Assembly (NCBI GenBank): GCA_004292575.1
Contig: RDXD01000367.1
Coordinates: forward strand, 1 to 36,205
Source of the DNA: Bacteroidota bacterium
GTDB taxonomy: Bacteria > Bacteroidota > Bacteroidia > Chitinophagales > Chitinophagaceae
Length of the DNA: 36,205 nucleotides
Direction of reading: 5' to 3'
How positions within the stretch are numbered: the first letter of the stretch is position 1; each line of letters begins with the position of its first letter. A model generated the notes under the pieces. That model saw only the letters and a list, made by a program, of their open reading frames with translations, was not told where the DNA came from and ran no database searches. The position numbers and the translations under genes were made by a program. Positions 30,788 through 36,205 of the stretch are shown piece after piece.

Positions 30788-31039
30788 ATGATATGCCAGG
30801 AAATTGAACGCAAAGACACCTGTTACCCAATCGTACTTACCACCGGCAGCTCGCGGGCAGAGGACAGTCCGCTGCGCCCGCAAAGCTGGGTCTGCGACAC
30901 CCTTGATGGCAATGATATTGAATTTAGCGGCGTGCAACCCGATATAAAAGTGCTGAACAGCTTTGATGATAAAATGAATGGAAGAGACCCGCAGCTGGAT
31001 AAGGCAATTGAGGTGATTTTGGGGAAGTTGAAGAAATAA
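30788..31039 (+). pseudogene. Truncated C-terminal remnant of a second tricorn-like S41 protease
   Basis: 'SWVCDTLDGNDIEFSGVQPDIKVLNSFDDKMNGRDPQLDKAIEVILGKLKK' matches the C-terminus of the 26241-29363 product; no upstream protease body. Confidence 0.88.
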
Positions 31040-31055
31040 AGGGGAAGTGGGAAGA
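30884..31055 (+). repeat. Direct repeat copy 2 (tricorn 3' end remnant)
   Basis: See copy 1 at 29208-29379. Confidence 0.9.
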
Positions 31056-31395
31056 AGGGAACCCGTTAATTGAGTCAACAATATTTTCTGAATTCAGACC
31101 TCCTAACAAACACAGAAGCCATTTTTCCCGAAACCAACCTGAGGTTGATTTTTAAAACACACGCAGAATAAACTGCAAAAGGCAAGGAGTTATGAGGCTA
31201 TCACATATCAACTTTGTGCCGACTGGAAGAAGACGGCGCAATAGTTTGATGTCGAAAATTGCGTACATCCTCTTCACGTACAAAACCAAAATATTACGCT
31301 AATAACGCTTACAAGGCAAGCAGTTCTGAACTTTTACAACCCAATGTAGGCCATCAACGAACCATTTACAGAGCTTTCAAACATGGCACATTTAA

Positions 31396-33555
31396 CTAAT
31401 TCACAAAAACTTCATCTACAAAAAACCAGCCCTTGTCACCTTTTCCTGGGTGCCAAGCTGGCAATGGGTTTACGGTCTGGGCTTTAAGCTTTAGAACCCG
31501 TACTGGGGTTTCCTTAAAGTTAACCTGAAATGCCGTGAGCTTGCCTGGTTCGGTTTGTGTAGGCTGGGTAGGTATGGTAGTACCAAGGAGTTTAAAGCTT
31601 TTGCCATCGGCACTTCCCCATACTTCTAGCTTCTTAGGAGGCATTATATAACTGGCTACCTCTACAATACTGCCAAATGTTACCGAACTCACCAATACCT
31701 CATTCTCAAAGTAAAGGTTGGCATCCATGCCAGTTTCGCGAAAGGCCAGCCACCTACCACTTTTAAAGTTCTTCTCCGACTGCAAGCTATCAATAAGTGA
31801 AAGCCCCCCCCGACCTGCATAGTTTGGATTGGCGGCTAACAGCAATTCCGCCTTGCTGGGTATGTATTGCCTTTTGTAAAACGATACCTCTGCAATTTCG
31901 CTACCCTTCCAACCCGCTTTAAACGCCCGTGCTTTTACCGTGAGGCTTTTATTGATTACCACTTTTCCGCCATATTTAGGCGAATTAATGCTGTCAGGCT
32001 CGCTTCCATCGAGTGTATATCGAATATCGGCATCTTTTATAACATGCCGCAGGTTTAAGGTCAGTGGCTGTTGCAGAATAAAAAGCTTATGGTCGATGAT
32101 GGGTTTATTTAACGTAAGCAGTACGGTGTCCATATTTCTGCCAACCTGCCATTGTAATTTGGGATACTTTTTTGCCAGTGCTGCCAGTTCCACCTCTGCC
32201 AACCCTGTATTGCCAACCGATATTGCCGTTAACAATGGTGTTTCTTTAATCCATTCGAGTTGGGCAGGCTTAAGCGCCACACCGTTTAGTGAAAGCCTGC
32301 TAAGATGCTTTAGGCCGCCGAGCGGCTTTAATGCGGCACCAGCCAATCCTGTTTGGTTCAGATGCAACACTTGTAGATTGCTCATTCTGGCGATGGTTTG
32401 CACATCATCGGCAGTAATTGGCATCTCGGTAAGGTTTAGTTCGGCCACAGAGGCGTATACAGGTTCCAGCTCGTTAAGCGAAGATGATTTAAAACTATGC
32501 CGATTAAAAAACCGCACCGACAAGCCAGACACACCCACCGCAAGGGGCTGTACCAGCCGATTGGGATTGTTGAGTTTGGCCACCGTTCCGGCATCGACTG
32601 CCGGATACTTTACCGAGGCTAAATTAGAGGCCTGCGGCTGAAATTTTGCTACTGCCCACTGGCGCAACCAGGAGGTATCGGGCAAATCTGAAAATCTTTG
32701 TGTGAAACTAGATCCCGCCTCTACCCATTCAGAAATCAACCTAATATCTTCCTCACTGGGCTGTACTTTGCCCTTTGGCGGCATGTGTTCCTTATTTTGA
32801 AGCGGCAGGTGCAAGCGTTGCAAAATAAGGCTTAGCGATGGGTTTGTGCTGTCCCACAGCGCGCCATGCTCGCCGCCTTTAAGCAAGCCTGCCACGGTTG
32901 ACATCAGTAGGCCACCCTTGGTTTTAGCTTCGTTGTGGCAACTTACACATTTGCTGTCCAGCACCGGCTGAATACCATGTGCAAACACAAGGGCTTCGTT
33001 TAGAGCAGGCAACCCTTCGGCTTTTTTCTGTAGCAAGGGTTCCCACACAAAATCGGCCCCGTGGGTAAGCGATGCGCCGCCATGCCCTGTAATTGTAACG
33101 CCTGCCAAAGAGCCTGCACAAACGGCCCATAGCCATTTTCTTTTGGCCATCCACAGGTGCGCTGTGGCGTAAACCAGCAAGCTAAACCAAGACAGTGCTA
33201 CACCGGCAATACGGTGATTGTTTACCCCCTCTTCATAGCCCGCTTCTGAGCCTAGCCAAAGCCCGGTTATGGCGGTAACTGGCGTTGCCACGGCCAAGAC
33301 ATCAAGCATGCGCAAGGCAATACCCCTATGCGTTGGAACGTCGGTAATGTTTTTTAAAAAAAGCAACCACACGGCCAGCAGTACCCAAAGCGTAGCAGGA
33401 AAATGTAGTAAAAGTGGGTGCAGCCTTCCGCCCGACTGCAATACAACCGGCAACGACAATTGGCGGTAAAATATAAACCACAGGGTAAGCAGCACGTTTA
33501 ACACCAGTGCTGTATTGAGCCAAACTGGCAAATATTGCGTCCTTACTTTAGTCAT
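31396..33555 (-). CDS. Multidomain membrane cytochrome: DUF2231-like TM region, PSCyt1-type cytochrome c, leucine-rich repeats, chitobiase-C/FN3-associated domain, F5/8-like C-terminus
   Basis: 'GGRLHPLLLHFPATLWVLLAVWLLF'; heme motif 'CVSCH' in 'VLDSKCVSCHNEAKTKGGLLMST'; 'KEHMPPKGKVQPSEEDIRLISEWVEAG'; LRR-like 'LQVLHLNQTGLAGAALKPLGGLKHLSRLSLNG'; 'IRYTLDGSEPDSINSPKYGGKVVINKSLTVKARAFKAGWKGSEIAEVSF'. Confidence 0.87.
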   Translation of the reverse strand: MTKVRTQYLPVWLNTALVLNVLLTLWFIFYRQLSLPVVLQSGGRLHPLLLHFPATLWVLLAVWLLFLKNITDVPTHRGIALRMLDVLAVATPVTAITGLWLGSEAGYEEGVNNHRIAGVALSWFSLLVYATAHLWMAKRKWLWAVCAGSLAGVTITGHGGASLTHGADFVWEPLLQKKAEGLPALNEALVFAHGIQPVLDSKCVSCHNEAKTKGGLLMSTVAGLLKGGEHGALWDSTNPSLSLILQRLHLPLQNKEHMPPKGKVQPSEEDIRLISEWVEAGSSFTQRFSDLPDTSWLRQWAVAKFQPQASNLASVKYPAVDAGTVAKLNNPNRLVQPLAVGVSGLSVRFFNRHSFKSSSLNELEPVYASVAELNLTEMPITADDVQTIARMSNLQVLHLNQTGLAGAALKPLGGLKHLSRLSLNGVALKPAQLEWIKETPLLTAISVGNTGLAEVELAALAKKYPKLQWQVGRNMDTVLLTLNKPIIDHKLFILQQPLTLNLRHVIKDADIRYTLDGSEPDSINSPKYGGKVVINKSLTVKARAFKAGWKGSEIAEVSFYKRQYIPSKAELLLAANPNYAGRGGLSLIDSLQSEKNFKSGRWLAFRETGMDANLYFENEVLVSSVTFGSIVEVASYIMPPKKLEVWGSADGKSFKLLGTTIPTQPTQTEPGKLTAFQVNFKETPVRVLKLKAQTVNPLPAWHPGKGDKGWFFVDEVFVN

Positions 33556-33577
33556 TGGGTAGAAAAAATGGCTTTTC

Positions 33578-34612
33578 CTAAGCGTTCAATTGCAGTTTGT
33601 ACGGGTAAACACGGTCGCTGTTCCACTGGGCAAGAAATATATTCCCATCGTCATCCACACACACGTCGTGGGGATACGAGAAACCCGCAAAGGTTTGTTG
33701 ATAGGCCCCGACAGCACCATTTGCCAACGGCGCGCTGCCCCCAGGGTTGCTTACCACCTTATCGAATTCGTCAAGAATGGTAATAAAACCAGAGCGTTTC
33801 CACAAAGCGTTTTCGCTTTGCAGAACGGCTGCGTAAAGATTTTGACCTTTTATAACCGGGCGGCATACCCAAGCGCCGGGTACTGGAATGGTTGCCAAAT
33901 ACTTGCCATCGAGCGTATATCTTTTAAAGCAATGCTGCTCGCGAGAGGTTACCAACAGCGTGGGTGCCCCCGGCTTACGATCATCAAGCGTAATGCCATG
34001 GGCATTTTTCAAAAAGGCATCGCCTGTACCCTTGCCACCAAACGAAAATTTGAACTTGCCCGTGGCGTCATACACCAAAACATAGTCTTTACCATAGCCA
34101 TCGGCAATATAAACATCGCCATTGGGTGCAACGGTTGTTTCTGTGGGCACAAATTCCTTTTCCGCTCCATATAGCCCCGCATCGGCAGGATAGCTTATGG
34201 TTAGCACTACCCGCCCATCAAGGGTTGTTTTAAATACTTTATGCAAGTCATTATCCGCAATCCAAAGATATTCGGTGCCGTTTTCGTTAATTATACTTAG
34301 GCCATGCGCCCCCGGAAACGTGGTACCCCAAGAGTTGATAATTTTACCTTTACGGTTGTATACCAATATGTTATTGTGTACATCATTGGTCAATAAAAAA
34401 ATCCGCCCTTTTTTATCAATCACCATCTCGTGGCAGTCTTTCACAGGATACCGTGTAGGTTCCAACTTACCCCAACCGGTGTTGAGTTTGTATTGGTGCT
34501 TACCGTGTCCAAGTATTACGGGTGGCTGTTTTGCGCCATAAGCATGAGGTAGCATTACCATTCCCGAGGCGGTTAACGCCCCCATTTTAATAAAGCTTCT
34601 GCGATTCTGCAT
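33578..34612 (-). CDS. Tat-exported NHL/6-bladed beta-propeller protein
   Basis: Tat-like 'MQNRRSFIKMGALTASGMVML'; repeated 'DKKGRIFLLTNDVHNNILVYNRKGKIINSWG', 'APNGDVYIADGYGKDYVLVYDATGKFKFSFGGKG', 'DVCVDDDGNIFLAQWNSDRVYPYKL'. Confidence 0.85.
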   Translation of the reverse strand: MQNRRSFIKMGALTASGMVMLPHAYGAKQPPVILGHGKHQYKLNTGWGKLEPTRYPVKDCHEMVIDKKGRIFLLTNDVHNNILVYNRKGKIINSWGTTFPGAHGLSIINENGTEYLWIADNDLHKVFKTTLDGRVVLTISYPADAGLYGAEKEFVPTETTVAPNGDVYIADGYGKDYVLVYDATGKFKFSFGGKGTGDAFLKNAHGITLDDRKPGAPTLLVTSREQHCFKRYTLDGKYLATIPVPGAWVCRPVIKGQNLYAAVLQSENALWKRSGFITILDEFDKVVSNPGGSAPLANGAVGAYQQTFAGFSYPHDVCVDDDGNIFLAQWNSDRVYPYKLQLNA

Positions 34613-34630
34613 TTTACTTAAGGTGTTTTA

Positions 34631-36085
34631 TCAGGCAATTATTTTATTAAAAACTTCTCCCGCCACATCTGTAAGCCTGTAGCGCCTGCCCAGATGTTTA
34701 TAAGTTAGCTGTTCATGGTCAAGGCCCATCAGATTTAGCACCGTAGCATGAAAGTCGTGCACATGTACCTTATCGTTTACAATATTATATCCAAATTCGT
34801 CGGTTTCGCCATAGCTGCCTGGTTTTACGCCGCCGCCTGCCATGCAAACGGTAAAGCAGCGTGGGTGGTGGTCGCGTCCATAGTTGTCTTTACTAAGCGG
34901 CCCCTGGCAAAAGTTTGTTCTTCCAAATTCGCCGCCCCAAATCACCAACGTATCATCCAGCATACCCCGTTGCTTTAAATCGGTAATGAGTGCTGCACTG
35001 GCTTGGTCCACATCTCTACACTGGCCCACTATTTCTCCGGGCAGATTGTTGTGACCATCCCAACCCTGGTGGTAAAGCTGCACAAACCGAACACCATTTT
35101 CAGACAACTTTCGTGCAAGTAGGCAATTGGCTGCATAGGTGCCAGGCACCAAACAGTCGGCACCATACAGCTTAATGGTACTTTCTGTTTCCTTGCTTAA
35201 GTCCGTTAGTTCAGGTACGGCTGTTTGCATGCGATAGGCCATTTCATACTGGCGGATGCGGGCCTCTATTTCAGGGTCGCCCATTTCATCATGCGCCATT
35301 TCGTTTAGCGAGGCAAGCTGGTCTAGCATGGCCCTGCGGTCGTCGCGTGGCATACCCTCCGGATCATTTAAATATAACACGGGATGATCTCCACTGCTGA
35401 ATTGCACACCCTGATGCACAGAGTCTAAAAAGCCATTGGTCCAAAGTTTGCTGTACACCCCTTGCCCGTTGCCAGCACCCTTTGACAGCAACACGCAGTA
35501 GGCAGGCAGGTTTTGGTTCTCGCTGCCAAGGCCATAACTTAGCCATGCGCCCATGCTGGGTCGGTTGCCCACCTGTGCGCCGGTTTGAAAAAACGTGAGT
35601 GCCGGGTCGTGATTGATGGCTTCGGTATAGAGACTCTTTACCACACAAAGATCATCGGCAATGGATGCCATATTGGGCAATAGCTCGCTAAACCAAGTGC
35701 GGTGTTCTCCGTATTGCTTAAACTGAAACTTGGTGCCAGCCAAGGGAAACCGCGTTTGGTTAGCCGTCATGCCCGTTAGGCGCTGCCCGTTGCGAATAGA
35801 GGCGGGTAAATCTTGCCCAAACATCTCCTGCAATTTCGGCTTGTAGTCAAAAAGGTCGAGCTGCGACGGTGCTCCATTTTGAAAGAGGTAGATGATTCGC
35901 TTGGCTTTGGGAGCAAAATGCGGCAACCCAGCGGTAATGGCTTCTTGCTCTTTAGCGCCCAAACCCGAAAACATATCGGGAATGAGCAGCGACCCTAATG
36001 CAGCGCTGCCAACCCCTAAGCTTAGACGGCCCAAAAAGCGCCGCCGATTCATGTTTAGCCGATGTTCAAACCAATCTTTTTGCAT
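34631..36085 (-). CDS. DUF1501 domain-containing Tat-exported protein
   Basis: 'MNRRRFLGRLSLGVGSAALGSLL'; 'KAKRIIYLFQNGAPSQLDLFDYKPKL', 'RFVQLYHQGWDGHNNL', 'DTLVIWGGEFGRTNFCQGPLSKDNYGRDHHPRCFTVCMAGGGVKPG'. Confidence 0.95.
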   Translation of the reverse strand: MQKDWFEHRLNMNRRRFLGRLSLGVGSAALGSLLIPDMFSGLGAKEQEAITAGLPHFAPKAKRIIYLFQNGAPSQLDLFDYKPKLQEMFGQDLPASIRNGQRLTGMTANQTRFPLAGTKFQFKQYGEHRTWFSELLPNMASIADDLCVVKSLYTEAINHDPALTFFQTGAQVGNRPSMGAWLSYGLGSENQNLPAYCVLLSKGAGNGQGVYSKLWTNGFLDSVHQGVQFSSGDHPVLYLNDPEGMPRDDRRAMLDQLASLNEMAHDEMGDPEIEARIRQYEMAYRMQTAVPELTDLSKETESTIKLYGADCLVPGTYAANCLLARKLSENGVRFVQLYHQGWDGHNNLPGEIVGQCRDVDQASAALITDLKQRGMLDDTLVIWGGEFGRTNFCQGPLSKDNYGRDHHPRCFTVCMAGGGVKPGSYGETDEFGYNIVNDKVHVHDFHATVLNLMGLDHEQLTYKHLGRRYRLTDVAGEVFNKIIA

Positions 36086-36087
36086 GG

Positions 36088-36205
36088 TTAGTTTCGAGTT
36101 ATGGTTTCATCAAGATTATAAATAAGTACAATGGCTTTCATATACGCCGCCACCTGATGGCGAAAATTAGGTACCGGCAGTGGCGCCATTCCAACCCTCA
36201 GTGTT
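36088..36205 (-). CDS. C-terminal end of a DUF1553/PSD1-type protein (truncated by window edge)
   Basis: My reverse-strand translation ends '...VAAYMKAIVLIYNLDETITRN*'; 'NLDETITR' is typical of DUF1553 C-termini, and these commonly precede DUF1501 genes. Confidence 0.7.
   Translation of the reverse strand, partial: TLRVGMAPLPVPNFRHQVAAYMKAIVLIYNLDETITRN

Noticed and set aside
31135-31153. CAACC-TGA-GGTTG followed by ATTTTT as a terminator
   Set aside because: Only a 5-bp stem with a short U-run; too weak to call.
31056-31395. 340-bp gap upstream of the cytochrome operon 3' end, examined for a transposase or RNA gene remnant
   Set aside because: No convincing ORF, repeat or tRNA-like structure seen by eye.
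31940-32641. 233-aa plus-strand ORF
   Set aside because: Antisense to the multidomain cytochrome gene; Ser/Cys-rich shadow frame.
33590-34174. 194-aa plus-strand ORF
   Set aside because: Antisense to the propeller protein gene.
1-36205. CRISPR array, rRNA or tRNA genes
   Set aside because: No regularly spaced repeats or cloverleaf/CCA-like signals were recognised on reading; a dedicated scan was not possible.

Overview
Chromosomal window from a Bacteroidetes-type genome; Chitinophagaceae-like is my impression and was not tested. It contains: (1) about 1-9.1 kb, a surface-polysaccharide / nucleotide-sugar locus (C-methyltransferase, membrane protein, GT2, rfbD, two nucleotide-sugar dehydrogenases, UDP-glucuronate decarboxylase, DegT aminotransferase), followed by a Kdo transferase (waaA); (2) 10.6-23 kb, mostly ordinary genes (tdk, ccmB, an ATP-grasp-like unknown, FkbM methyltransferase, SET protein, SpmAB-like membrane protein, MFS transporter, alpha-amylase, DUF2147, fabH, paaD); (3) an apparently monocistronic atpA with its own Bacteroidetes-type promoter and terminator; (4) 25.0-31.1 kb, a patchwork accessory region with a possible integrase remnant, a RelB/ParE-type toxin-antitoxin pair, a large tricorn-like S41 protease, an AlbA_2/HATPase gene broken by two in-frame stops, and a duplicated remnant of the protease 3' end; (5) 31.4 kb to the end, a minus-strand operon of PSCyt/DUF2231-like, propeller, DUF1501 and DUF1553-like proteins. 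I found no CRISPR array, rRNA, tRNA or intact transposase. The most anomalous parts are the interrupted AlbA_2 gene flanked by protease-tail copies, the isolated atpA, and the multidomain cytochrome operon. I did not find a convincing wholly new defence or biosynthetic system.
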